This document shows, in pieces, positions 51,457 through 60,872 of a stretch of 64,000 nucleotides of DNA. Source of the stretch: Acetivibrio cellulolyticus CD2 (lineage in GTDB: Bacteria > Bacillota > Clostridia > Acetivibrionales > Acetivibrionaceae). How positions within the stretch are numbered: position 1 is the stretch's first letter; every line of letters starts with the position of its first letter. The notes below the pieces were generated by a model. That model made no database searches, was not told where the DNA came from, and worked only from the letters and a program-made list of their open reading frames with translations. The translations under genes and the position numbers were made by a program. The stretch lies in contig NZ_JH556653.1 of assembly GCF_000179595.2 (NCBI RefSeq), positions 273,864 through 337,863 of the forward strand, read 5' to 3'.

Positions 51457-53865
51457 CTATACTGCTTTATCTTCCAAATCAGCTCCGCTGAACTGGCTGT
51501 TGTACAGATCAGCATAAAATCCGCCTTTAGCAATAAGTTCCTTATGATTACCCATTTCTATTATACTTCCTCTGTTCATAACAAGGATAAGTTCTGCATC
51601 ACGGATAGTTGAAAGTCTATGTGCAATAACAAAGCTTGTTCTGTCCTTCATAAGATTTGCCATTGCCTTTTGAATCAATACTTCCGTTCTGGTATCAACA
51701 CTGCTTGTAGCCTCATCAAGAATCAGAATTGTTGGATCCGCAAGGATTGCACGTGCTATGGTCAATAATTGCTTTTGACCTTGTGAAATATTTGTAGCTT
51801 CTTCATTAAGCACTGTATTGTAACCGTCTGGCAAAGTTCTGATAAAATGGTCTGCATGCGCTGCTTTAGCTGCTCTTACTATTTCATCCATTGTAGCATC
51901 TTCTTTTCCATAAGCTATATTATCCTTTATAGATCCATTATACAACCATGTATCCTGAAGTACCATACCAAACATTTTACGCAGTTTACCGCGCTCCATA
52001 TCCTTTATATCAACTCCGTCAACTTTTATTTTACCGGCATTAATTTCATAGAAGCGCATCAGCAGGTTAACAAGAGTTGTTTTACCGGCACCGGTAGGCC
52101 CAACAATAGCAATTGTATTGCCTTGCTTTACATCTAAATTCATATTTTCGATAAGTGGTTCATCTTCCTTGTATTTAAACGACACCTTCTCAAAGCTTAC
52201 TTCACCCTTTGGTTTATCAAGAACTATTGCATTTGAACTATTAGGTATTTCTTCCTCTTCATCAATTACCTCAAATACACGTTCAGCACAAGCAATTGTC
52301 GATTGTATAACATTAGCTATATTTGCTGTTTGAACAATAGGCATTGTGAATGATCTTGAGTATTGTATAAATGCCAATATATCTCCAAGTCCCAAAATGC
52401 TCTTAGTAATCCAAATACCTCCAACTATACTGATACCCACATAGCCAAGATTACTTATAAAGTTCATGAGCGGGAACATTGTACCTGAAACGAACTGTGC
52501 TTTCCAACCTGCATTCTCCAGTTCTTTATTTACAGCTTCAAATTCCTCTATTGAATCCTTTTCATGTCCAAATGCCTTAACGATTTTATGACCTGTATAC
52601 ATTTCTTCTACATGACCGCTAAGCTTACCGAGGTGCTTTTGCTGAGCTGCAAAATACTTCTGGGATTTCTTTGCAAGCATTGCTGTAGCCAATAAATACA
52701 GCGGCATTGTTGCTACTACAATTAAAGTCAGTATCGGACTTATTGTCAGCATCATAATGATATAACCGATTATAGTAATAACAGACGTAATTATCTGTGT
52801 CAAACTTTGCTGTAAGGTTGTAGCAATAGTATCAACGTCATTTGTAACACGGCTCAATATATCTCCATGTGGATGAAGGTCAAAGTACTTAAGCGGTAGT
52901 TTGGCAAACTTTTCATCTACTTCTCTTCTAAGATCTCTAACTGTCTTTTGCGCTACGCCTGACATTACAAGTCCCATTATAATGCTAAATAACGCACTTA
53001 TGATATACATAAATATTAGGATAATCGCTATCATACCTATATATTTAAAGTCATATTCACCGTTTGTTTCCCTAATTGCTTTTATAACAGAATCTATCTG
53101 CTCATCAGTGAATTTCACATTACTCTTTACATCTGATGTTGTATTACTCATGGCACTTTGCATGCTCTTGCTCAAATCAAGAATCTTTTTAGTAACATCT
53201 GCCTTCTGATTTGCATCAGTTAAAGTACTCAACTTAGGAAGATTTATGAACTCCTTAATTGATTTAATGCTCTCTTTATCCATTTTGAGCTTGTTGTCTG
53301 AGTTCGAGTCTGTAGTTGACATATCAGGCATTATACTTAATATATCAAACAGCTCATTCAATACAGCCAACTTCTTATCAGCATCACTTATTGAATTAAG
53401 CATTGGCAGTTGTAAAAGCTTTTTAACACCTTCTAGCTGTTCAGGAGTCATCATTTCACTTGAGCTGCTGTTATTGCCCTTGGGTTTTGTCTGCACCTCT
53501 GTCATCTTACTACTAATCTGGTTGACTATGTCTTTTTGATAATCCCCCATTTTTTCGGTAATTTTCTTTACTCCTTCATTCTGGCCCTTTTCCACTTCGG
53601 GTAGCATCTTTCTTACCATAAACGCTGACTGAAGCTTGTTCGTAGCCTTACCCATTACTCTAGGTGAAGCTATGGCAAATGATGTACTTGCTATAGCAAA
53701 TATTAATACTATTAATAAATTCATTCTATGTGGTTTTAAGTAACGGATTAGCCTCTTTAATGTGCCTTTGAAGTCCTTTGCTTTTTCTACAGGTCTTCCC
53801 ATTCCACCCATAGGTCCGCCTTTTTTGCCCCTCATAGCTCCTTGTCCTGTTTTATGTTGACTCAT
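51457..53865 (-). CDS. ABC multidrug exporter half-transporter with enlarged ectodomain
   Basis: 802 residues, much longer than the usual 580-620. After TM1 (about 50-70) there is an outer insertion of about 195 residues (80-275) before TM2; the rest is a normal exporter with ATPase motifs Walker A GPTGAGKT, signature NISQGQKQLL and Walker B ILILDEATSSVD. The insertion holds two similar modules, about 141-180 and 198-236, sharing a helix plus LP.LS..TDA.-K pattern, and a third partial one near 253. BmrD of Bacillus has a smaller ectodomain at the same place. A Gly/Met-rich cytoplasmic leader opens the protein. Overlaps the partner gene by four bases; together they form the heterodimer. Confidence 0.92.
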   Translation of the reverse strand: MSQHKTGQGAMRGKKGGPMGGMGRPVEKAKDFKGTLKRLIRYLKPHRMNLLIVLIFAIASTSFAIASPRVMGKATNKLQSAFMVRKMLPEVEKGQNEGVKKITEKMGDYQKDIVNQISSKMTEVQTKPKGNNSSSSEMMTPEQLEGVKKLLQLPMLNSISDADKKLAVLNELFDILSIMPDMSTTDSNSDNKLKMDKESIKSIKEFINLPKLSTLTDANQKADVTKKILDLSKSMQSAMSNTTSDVKSNVKFTDEQIDSVIKAIRETNGEYDFKYIGMIAIILIFMYIISALFSIIMGLVMSGVAQKTVRDLRREVDEKFAKLPLKYFDLHPHGDILSRVTNDVDTIATTLQQSLTQIITSVITIIGYIIMMLTISPILTLIVVATMPLYLLATAMLAKKSQKYFAAQQKHLGKLSGHVEEMYTGHKIVKAFGHEKDSIEEFEAVNKELENAGWKAQFVSGTMFPLMNFISNLGYVGISIVGGIWITKSILGLGDILAFIQYSRSFTMPIVQTANIANVIQSTIACAERVFEVIDEEEEIPNSSNAIVLDKPKGEVSFEKVSFKYKEDEPLIENMNLDVKQGNTIAIVGPTGAGKTTLVNLLMRFYEINAGKIKVDGVDIKDMERGKLRKMFGMVLQDTWLYNGSIKDNIAYGKEDATMDEIVRAAKAAHADHFIRTLPDGYNTVLNEEATNISQGQKQLLTIARAILADPTILILDEATSSVDTRTEVLIQKAMANLMKDRTSFVIAHRLSTIRDAELILVMNRGSIIEMGNHKELIAKGGFYADLYNSQFSGADLEDKAV

Positions 53866-55589
53866 GCTATCTCCTCCTCTGAAAGCTGTGATGATACGAT
53901 TTCGCGGTATACATCACAGGTATCTAGCAGTTCCTTGTGGGTTCCCATTCCAACCACTTTTCCTTCATCCATAACTATAATCCTGTTAGCATCCATAACT
54001 GTACCAACTCTTTGTGCAACAATTATTACTGTAGACTCCTGAGTTTCTTTATTAAGAGCTGCCCTAAGCTTTGCATCTGTCTTGAAGTCAAGAGCAGAAA
54101 AACTATCATCAAAAATATATATTTCAGGCCTTTTCACCAATGCGCGAGCTATGGAAAGACGCTGTTTCTGTCCTCCTGATACGTTAGTACCACCCTGCGC
54201 AATTTCATGGTCATATCCACCATTCATTGCTGCTATGAAGTCAGCAGCTTGCGCAACTTCTGCTGCATGTCTGATTTCCTCTTCCGTTGCATCATCGCTG
54301 CCAAACTTTATATTTTCAGCTATTGTACCGGAGAATAATATTGCCTTCTGAGGCACAAGGCCAATCTTTGCTCTCAGGTTTTCCTGTGTTATTTCTCTGA
54401 CGTCGACTCCATCAACGTAAATATTTCCGCTATCCACATCATAAAACCTTGGAATAAGGTTAATAAGCGTTGATTTGCCAGAACCTGTACTTCCGATAAT
54501 AGCAGTCACTTCTCCCGGCTTTGCTGAAAATGAAATATTCTTTAATGCAGGCTCCTCTGCTCCGTGGTAGCTGAAAGTTACATTTTTAAATTCTACATAG
54601 CCTTTACCGCTGAAAGATTCATTTATAACTTCTGGATCAGTAATCTCCGGCACAGTATCAAGAACTTCATTTATTCTCACTGCTGCAGCCTGAGAACGTG
54701 GCACCATAATAAACATCATAGCCAACATCAGCATTGACATCATTATCTGTATGGCATATTGTGTAAATGAAGAAAGTGCTCCCAAATCCATATCACCATG
54801 GCTTATTCTTATACCACCGAACCAAAGGATTGAAAGTGAGGTTAAGCTCATTATGAGCGTTATGGAAGGCATCAAAAATGCCATTATCCTGTTAACTTTT
54901 ATGTAGTTTTCTGTCAGATCAACATTTGCCTCGTCAAAACGTTTTGTCTCACGTTCAACCGTATTAAAAGCACGTATTACTCTTATACCTGTTAATTTTT
55001 CACGTAATACCAGGTTAATTCTATCTATTTTGACCTGAACCTGTTTAAACAACGGCATCATTTTCGATGATATAAATACTATTACAATAGTAAGTACTGG
55101 AATTGCAAAAGCCAGCACCAATGTCAGAGGTTTGTCTTGTCTCATTGCCAGAATCAAACCGCCGATTGCCATAATGGGGGCTCCGATCATCATACGCATT
55201 ATCATAACTGTAACAGTTTGAATTTGATTTATATCGTTTGTTGTTCTAGTAATAAGAGTTGCCGTACCAAATTTGTCGAATTCATGCAAAGAAAAGCTTT
55301 CAACCTTTCTGAACACTTTGCTTCTAAGTATTGTCCCGAGCCCAACAGCAATCTTTGACGATAATAAGCTGGCAAGTATAGAGCAAAGAGCACCTGCACC
55401 TGCCACCAGCAGCATTATCCCACCTATGTGGTAAATCTTATCAGTATCACCTTGCATAACACCATCATTTATAATATCTCCCATCAGTGTGGGAAGATAA
55501 AGATCGCCTAATGATTGACATGTTACTAAAAATAGCACACCAATTATCATTATGGTATATGGCTTTAAAAACCTATATAGCTTTAACAT
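53862..55589 (-). CDS. ABC multidrug exporter half-transporter (partner)
   Basis: 575 residues, standard fused membrane/ATPase half-transporter: six transmembrane helices, Walker A GSTGSGKS, signature NVSGGQKQRL and Walker B YIFDDSFSALD. The residue after Walker B is Asp (DDSFSALD) rather than the catalytic Glu, as in the degenerate site of heterodimeric exporters such as BmrCD/LmrCD, whereas the partner has Glu (DEATSS). Second of three genes with MarR upstream and the larger half downstream. Confidence 0.93.
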   Translation of the reverse strand: MLKLYRFLKPYTIMIIGVLFLVTCQSLGDLYLPTLMGDIINDGVMQGDTDKIYHIGGIMLLVAGAGALCSILASLLSSKIAVGLGTILRSKVFRKVESFSLHEFDKFGTATLITRTTNDINQIQTVTVMIMRMMIGAPIMAIGGLILAMRQDKPLTLVLAFAIPVLTIVIVFISSKMMPLFKQVQVKIDRINLVLREKLTGIRVIRAFNTVERETKRFDEANVDLTENYIKVNRIMAFLMPSITLIMSLTSLSILWFGGIRISHGDMDLGALSSFTQYAIQIMMSMLMLAMMFIMVPRSQAAAVRINEVLDTVPEITDPEVINESFSGKGYVEFKNVTFSYHGAEEPALKNISFSAKPGEVTAIIGSTGSGKSTLINLIPRFYDVDSGNIYVDGVDVREITQENLRAKIGLVPQKAILFSGTIAENIKFGSDDATEEEIRHAAEVAQAADFIAAMNGGYDHEIAQGGTNVSGGQKQRLSIARALVKRPEIYIFDDSFSALDFKTDAKLRAALNKETQESTVIIVAQRVGTVMDANRIIVMDEGKVVGMGTHKELLDTCDVYREIVSSQLSEEEIA

Positions 55590-55646
55590 AAAAACTCTCC
55601 TTCTATTATAGTATTAATTTCAAAGCATAGTTTGACGTAACTGAGA

Positions 55647-56102
55647 CTATCCTTTATCCTTATTGCTCTGTTCTATCAGTAGTATATTTTTCAAAGCATT
55701 AAGTCCATCATTTATTTTTTCAATTTGTTCTGGAGTAGCTACACTAAGCAAATCTCCGAAACTTTCTTCTGCCTTCTTGCACCCCCCTTTATGCACTTCC
55801 TTGAATTTATCTGTAATTTGTATATAAACTGTTCTACGGTCTTCTTCGCTTCTTACTCTTTGAACAAGCCCCTGCTTCTCCAGTCTATCTAAAATGCCTG
55901 AAACAGTACTGTTTGATAAATTCACCTTCTCACTCAATTCACTAATTTTAATTTTCCCGAATTTAACCAACACACCTAAAACTCTGCTCTGCGGTAATGT
56001 TAATTCTTCATTTTCAAATGCTTTTCTCATACGTTGCTTAACAATTCCAAACACTTCAAAAGAAAGCTTGGTAGTTTCAACAATTGAGTCACTATTGTCC
56101 AT
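55647..56102 (-). CDS. MarR-family transcriptional regulator
   Basis: 151 residues, winged helix with KISELSEKVNLSNSTVSGIL as helix-turn-helix and wing VRSEEDRRTVYIQIT. Represses multidrug or stress genes until a ligand binds. It is first in the operon with the two exporter genes (57 bases apart), so it most likely regulates them and itself. AAAGGT precedes the ATG. Confidence 0.93.
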   Translation of the reverse strand: MDNSDSIVETTKLSFEVFGIVKQRMRKAFENEELTLPQSRVLGVLVKFGKIKISELSEKVNLSNSTVSGILDRLEKQGLVQRVRSEEDRRTVYIQITDKFKEVHKGGCKKAEESFGDLLSVATPEQIEKINDGLNALKNILLIEQSNKDKG

Positions 56103-56325
56103 GTATTAACAACCTTTCATTATCATTATAATTCTGTTCTTATGCATTTTTATCGCATTTATTTCGTGTACTAAATATTTCAACACAAATTTTTCGTTTA
56201 AAAATCATTATAGTTAGATAACCAAAAAAAGTCAATATACATTTTTGACAATAAAATCTGATAACTTAACACAAATGAATAATAGATCATATACTATATA
56301 GACAGCAGAATCGGGAGGAAACAAT

Positions 56326-56865
56326 ATGTTTGAAAAAATAGCCAAGCAGCCAATTGAGGTAGTTGATATTACCACTCCAGCAATGAATTCCATGTTAGGA
56401 AGATACTTTATTGCTCAAACTGATACGCTGAGTTTTGGAAACAAAAGTGATGCCTGGGGCGGTATAATAAATCCGCGTAACTCAGGAGTTAATCTTTACT
56501 TTGACATTTTTACTATTACTAACTTTTCAAATTATAGCTTTACCGGAGAAATTTGGCTCAATGCCAAGCCTCCAAAGGAATCCAAACCAGCTTCCACCGT
56601 TACTCCATCAAATCAAGCTATTTTTCCACCCCCACGACCCAAAGCCATAATGGAATATGCCAATAATATAACGGAACCGCTGAAAAACGGTGTGAATATC
56701 TTCGGAAGAATCGTTGCCCCAAATTCCACCCTTGTAAGTGATTCACACAAAGGCTCAATGATCATAGGTCCTGGAGGCTCATTTTCAATTCTTCTGAAAT
56801 CACCGGGACAGCAAAATATAACCGGAACAATTGTTTTGACCTGGTGGGAGGAAAAAATCCAGTAA
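56326..56865 (+). CDS. DUF6143-like protein (first copy)
   Basis: 179 residues, no signal peptide or membrane helix. Segments LGRYFIAQTDTLSFGN, WGGIINPRNSGVNLYFDIFT and the C-terminal LTWWEEKI are shared with the next gene and fit my recollection of the DUF6143 family of Clostridia, of unknown function. The fold is probably all-beta. GGGAGG lies before the ATG; a possible promoter TTGACA (about 56246) lies upstream. Abundance in spore-formers hints at a surface or coat role, which is a guess. Confidence 0.65.
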   Translation: MFEKIAKQPIEVVDITTPAMNSMLGRYFIAQTDTLSFGNKSDAWGGIINPRNSGVNLYFDIFTITNFSNYSFTGEIWLNAKPPKESKPASTVTPSNQAIFPPPRPKAIMEYANNITEPLKNGVNIFGRIVAPNSTLVSDSHKGSMIIGPGGSFSILLKSPGQQNITGTIVLTWWEEKIQ

Positions 56866-56898
56866 ATTTGTTTATTTATTTGCAGGAGGGGATCAGCT

Positions 56899-57450
56899 AT
56901 GAAATTCGCATTCGTGAAAAAAGAAAAGCAACCCAAAGAGGTTGTTGTATTGTCAGATGCCGTTTATCATTCATACCTGGGGGAATACTTTCTAGGTCAA
57001 ACAGATATTATAACCTTTGGGGATACTAATAATGGCTGGGGCGCACTCGTCAACCCGGCAAACTCAAATGTAAATATGTTTTTGAACGCTTATACTATTT
57101 CTAACTTTGCAAGTATACCATTAACTGCTGAAGGCTGGCTAAGCAGCATGCTACCTGGAAATGCAAAAGTGTCCACATATTTTGCACCCGGGAACCAATC
57201 CATAGTTCCATCACCGGTCCCCCATGTTAAAATTAAAAATGCAAGCATGGTATCAGGAACACCTACTGGGGGAACATACACATTTGTAAGAAGAGTGGAA
57301 CCAAACGCAACACTTACAAAGCATGACTTCCAAGGCATGTATATTATTCCTCCAGGGAGTTCCTTTGCTTTATTCTTTCTATCTCCAGGCAAAGGGCAGG
57401 TACATACCAGAGTAGCCTTCGGCTGGTGGGAAGAAAAAATCTGCAGATAA
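56899..57450 (+). CDS. DUF6143-like protein (second copy)
   Basis: 183 residues, about 33 bases after its paralogue, with GGAGGGG before the ATG. Shares LGEYFLGQTDIITFGD, WGALVNPANSNVNMFLNAYT and a terminal FGWWEEKI with the first copy but only limited identity elsewhere, so the duplication is old. Function unknown. No terminator is evident after it. Confidence 0.65.
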   Translation: MKFAFVKKEKQPKEVVVLSDAVYHSYLGEYFLGQTDIITFGDTNNGWGALVNPANSNVNMFLNAYTISNFASIPLTAEGWLSSMLPGNAKVSTYFAPGNQSIVPSPVPHVKIKNASMVSGTPTGGTYTFVRRVEPNATLTKHDFQGMYIIPPGSSFALFFLSPGKGQVHTRVAFGWWEEKICR

Positions 57451-57549
57451 AATAAGTTCTGCTTAACACCTCATTTAAAAGAATTCTATCTGATAGCTTT
57501 TAAGCTTTCAAAATAATAGCAGTGCTTCTTGATGCTGATATAATCATAA

Positions 57550-58221
57550 TCAATTCGCCCTTTTGGAGAGTAATCTAAATGATTCGTTCAAATGGACAAA
57601 GATATGTCTACTTGCAGGCATCAGGAGAAGTCCTGAATAAGTCTTTTTGCCCCAGTAGTCAAGAAGTCCCTTTGCCTCATTAACTACAGCCCCTTCATCC
57701 AACAACTTCTGCAATCTTGATGGCTCTACTTTCTTTTTGAGATCCTCAGGATTTAAACCTTTTACAATTTCTATCGTTTTTAATCCGACAGAATTTCTAT
57801 ATTCCTGTAAAGCATTTATATCTAGTGAATTTGATAATTGTACTATTTCATTCTCGTCCATTGCATTTCCTGTATCATAAAAATTAACACCTAACTTTTC
57901 TGTCCAGCCTTCATTAATCAAAACCTGTGAATTATTTGCAATCAGTATATTCATGGTAATGTCTTCAATTCTCGCAGAATGCCAAAGCTTCCATGCAATA
58001 GACTGTTCTCCTTTGAAAAACCTTCTAAAAGCAGCTTCATTCATATTTCCCCATAATTCATCCTCAAAAGAAAAACCTAATGCCGACACTTGCAAAGAAT
58101 GAACCATACCATGCAGGATTAAGAACATATTTATGCAATTTTCGAAGTCGTCCGGTTTTGGCCATGTATCCTGTAAAATCTTGAATTGTTCGTTCCAATA
58201 TACTCTATTTGGGTCCTTCAT
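57550..58221 (-). CDS. DinB/YfiT-like helical protein of unknown function
   Basis: 223 residues. Helical, with His residues spaced as in DinB-like four-helix metal proteins: LHGMVHSL (about 35-42), LWHSARIEDITMNILIA (about 79-95) and SRHIFVHLNES near the C-terminus. These enzymes include thiol-dependent transferases, but the substrate is unknown. AAGGCGG precedes the ATG. It lies 21 bases after the GH8 gene and is probably co-transcribed, without an obvious functional link. Confidence 0.6.
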   Translation of the reverse strand: MKDPNRVYWNEQFKILQDTWPKPDDFENCINMFLILHGMVHSLQVSALGFSFEDELWGNMNEAAFRRFFKGEQSIAWKLWHSARIEDITMNILIANNSQVLINEGWTEKLGVNFYDTGNAMDENEIVQLSNSLDINALQEYRNSVGLKTIEIVKGLNPEDLKKKVEPSRLQKLLDEGAVVNEAKGLLDYWGKKTYSGLLLMPASRHIFVHLNESFRLLSKRAN

Positions 58222-58242
58222 GTTTACACCGCCTTATTATAA

Positions 58243-60735
58243 TTACTCAATAAAAAAATCCACTTCAGTTTGCGCCCCATCCCAGGTTGACCAATCCTGC
58301 CTCGGGGTTTGATCATCACCAAATGAGCCTTTAAAGCTTTTGTTGTCTTCATTCATGTAAAACTCAATTTTACATATTGAACCGTCTTCATTATACTTGC
58401 CTGTCAGCTTGTTATTCGATACAGTACCCGTAATAGTATAAGCATTTTCGCCATATGTACCTGTGACAGAGTTTCCATTTTGAGTGAGTACCATTGTACC
58501 ATAATCAGTTTCCCATGTACCCGCCCAGTTTGAAGGTGTTGTCAATATTCTTAGATATGCACTTAATACATCCCTCTCTCTTTTGCCATTCCATTGAGAC
58601 CATTCGCTTTGAGGAGTATCCTTTTCTCCATAAATACCGACGAAAGATAACCCATCTGATGACATGCTGAATTCTAGCTGTTCGATAGAACCATATTCAT
58701 TATATGTACCCATGAACTTATTGCCGGAAACGGTACCGCGAAGGGTATGTTTCTCTTCTCCATAAATACCGGTAATCTCATTTCCGCTTTGGGTCAGTTC
58801 CATACGCCCGTAGTCCGTAAACCATGTTCCAAGCCATGTTCCAATTTCCTCGCCGCCATTCGGCTTGTTATCACCATTTTGTGTATTGTCCTGTTGTGTA
58901 TTTAATCCCTCATAGATTATGGTTGCTTTTTGTACGGTGCCACCTTCCCATACCAGAACACAGCCAAGTCCCTCTATAAACCTTAGTGGTATCATGGTCC
59001 TGTTTGTATTGCTGATGTAAGGTGCAACATCTAAAACCTTTTTAACACCGTCAATAAAGATTTCTTTTTTTCCAATCCATAATTCTGCAGTCTTATTGTT
59101 TAAATGAATTGTTATCTTCTTTTCCTTGCCATCCCACTCGATGCTTCCACCTAGTTCCTCGATAACTGTACGTATAGGCAGGAAGGTTCTACCATTCGTA
59201 ATTGAAGGTGCTGTACCTTTGCCAGTATCAATTTCTTTTGAAGCATTATTGATTTTCATGTACGGATCACCGATGATAAGCTCAATAGTAGTGCTTTTGC
59301 TCAAAGGCGTGGCCGAAACTTCATTCGACGCTGCTCCTAGTGAATTATCCTGCAATACCGGTCTGACGATGTAATAATACTTCGTGCCTGGATTAGTTTT
59401 CATATCCTCAAAGGTCGTACCTGTTACCCAAAAATCAGTTTCAGGTGTTGTAGTTTGTCCACCGGAAACCGTCGATTTAAAGACATAATAGCCTTTTACC
59501 CCAGAAACGGTATTCCAAGTAAGACTTATATATCCAGCCTTTCCGACAGCACTTAAGGTCAATGGAACGGTCACACCTGTAGTATCCGAAGGGTTGTCTG
59601 ATTGATTACTGCCATCAGCTTGCTGGATTTGTCTGCCCCCAGTATACAAGTTTTGAAAATTACCTGTCATATACATCAAGGATAATAATCTCAAAGTTGC
59701 ATTATAGAAATAATTATCTTTTGTTGCATAACATTCCTCATAAAACTCGGTTGCCTGCTGCATACTAGTCCCTGTCATAAATCCTGCCGATATTGCTGAA
59801 ACAAATGCAGGAGAATGGTTATTTCTCTTTGGCGTACCATTTAAGGCATATCCGTCAACAATGTTTTCTGCACCTATATTATTAAAGAATACCAACATTT
59901 TGCTGAGATAATTTTTTGCATTCGCATCTCCATACCAGCTATAGGAAACAGCCATTCTAAATATAAGCTGAATTGCCTCATAACCAAACTCTGACCCTAA
60001 ACTTGCCCCTCCGATAATACATCGATCCGGAAAGAGTCCTGTACTAGGATTAGTTGCTTGCAATACCAGGTTGTATTCGTTTGCTTTAACAGTGCTCCAA
60101 AAGCTTTGCCCGCTGAAATCTTCGAAAATATCATACCATCCCGGAGCAACTTGAGAAAGGAATTTAGGCGAATCAAAATCATCTCCTGGGTTAATATAAT
60201 TTGATGTAATTGAATGGGTGTGGATATTATCCAGCAGTGTACGTGCGTCATTGGCATAATTCATATCACCGTTCGAACCCCACATACTATCGGCAAAAAT
60301 CAACGCCAAAGCAATATTCTCATCTGCACCAGTATCTGTACCTGCACCAACAATTTGACCATCTTTTGTTTTCCAATTCATTAAGCCGTTGGCATTTGAA
60401 CAAAGCTTTACATACCTGTATAAAGAATCAAAGGTTGTCTTTTCATTAAAGTAGACGGATAACAAAAGTCCAAATCCCATACTTTCGGATGTTGTATTAA
60501 TATTGTCAGTTGAAATAACCCTCAGAGAACCACTTTCAGATAAGTAATTCTCTTTCCAATCCTCCCACTCTTCACACAGCATTTCTCGTGTCTGTACCTG
60601 GTCATCAAGCACAGAACCAAGTCCAAAAGGATATTCCGGAGTGTTTACGGCCACTATGGCATAAGAGTTCAAAGACATGGATACTGAAAAAACCAATATA
60701 AGCATTAAACTGACAAACTTTTTGATAGCATTCAT
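58243..60735 (-). CDS. Secreted GH8 glycanase with FN3, stalk and duplicated C-terminal domains
   Basis: 830 residues. Signal peptide about 1-26. GH8 catalytic domain about 35-370: general acid Glu84 in TSESMGFGLLL and Asp residues in TDTGADENIALALIFADSMW. Then a fibronectin type III domain (about 385-475), a copper-amine-oxidase-N-like stalk domain (about 480-610) with RTFLPIRTVIEELGG, and two C-terminal beta repeats (about 635-720 and 737-825), each with the pattern DYG.M.LTQ.GN...G.YGE. It likely cuts beta-1,4 glucan, xylan or chitosan; the family does not settle which. It lacks a dockerin or CBM, so it is a free or wall-associated enzyme rather than a cellulosome part. AGGAGGG precedes the ATG. 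An SLH gene lies just upstream. Confidence 0.9.
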   Translation of the reverse strand: MNAIKKFVSLMLILVFSVSMSLNSYAIVAVNTPEYPFGLGSVLDDQVQTREMLCEEWEDWKENYLSESGSLRVISTDNINTTSESMGFGLLLSVYFNEKTTFDSLYRYVKLCSNANGLMNWKTKDGQIVGAGTDTGADENIALALIFADSMWGSNGDMNYANDARTLLDNIHTHSITSNYINPGDDFDSPKFLSQVAPGWYDIFEDFSGQSFWSTVKANEYNLVLQATNPSTGLFPDRCIIGGASLGSEFGYEAIQLIFRMAVSYSWYGDANAKNYLSKMLVFFNNIGAENIVDGYALNGTPKRNNHSPAFVSAISAGFMTGTSMQQATEFYEECYATKDNYFYNATLRLLSLMYMTGNFQNLYTGGRQIQQADGSNQSDNPSDTTGVTVPLTLSAVGKAGYISLTWNTVSGVKGYYVFKSTVSGGQTTTPETDFWVTGTTFEDMKTNPGTKYYYIVRPVLQDNSLGAASNEVSATPLSKSTTIELIIGDPYMKINNASKEIDTGKGTAPSITNGRTFLPIRTVIEELGGSIEWDGKEKKITIHLNNKTAELWIGKKEIFIDGVKKVLDVAPYISNTNRTMIPLRFIEGLGCVLVWEGGTVQKATIIYEGLNTQQDNTQNGDNKPNGGEEIGTWLGTWFTDYGRMELTQSGNEITGIYGEEKHTLRGTVSGNKFMGTYNEYGSIEQLEFSMSSDGLSFVGIYGEKDTPQSEWSQWNGKRERDVLSAYLRILTTPSNWAGTWETDYGTMVLTQNGNSVTGTYGENAYTITGTVSNNKLTGKYNEDGSICKIEFYMNEDNKSFKGSFGDDQTPRQDWSTWDGAQTEVDFFIE

Positions 60736-60771
60736 AAATCAATTTCCCTCCTAAACTTCTTGGAAATAGCA

Positions 60772-60788
60772 AAGGGAATGTTGCCCTT
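60772..60788 (-). other. Short hairpin in the GH8 5' UTR
   Basis: AAGGG (60772-60776) and CCCTT (60784-60788) form a hairpin about 37-53 bases before the GH8 start. No T-run follows; regulatory meaning unknown. Confidence 0.25.
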
Positions 60789-60872
60789 CGGTCTCTATAA
60801 CTCAACTTTCACAATAAATTTATATACTTTTTGCTGCTTATGTAACTACAACTTACCGAAGACACTTTCTTG

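Noticed and set aside
60740..60870. c-di-GMP-I-like sequence before GH8 (AAGGGCAAC)
   Set aside because: Only a short similarity; the GNRA tetraloop receptor and the rest of the fold are missing.
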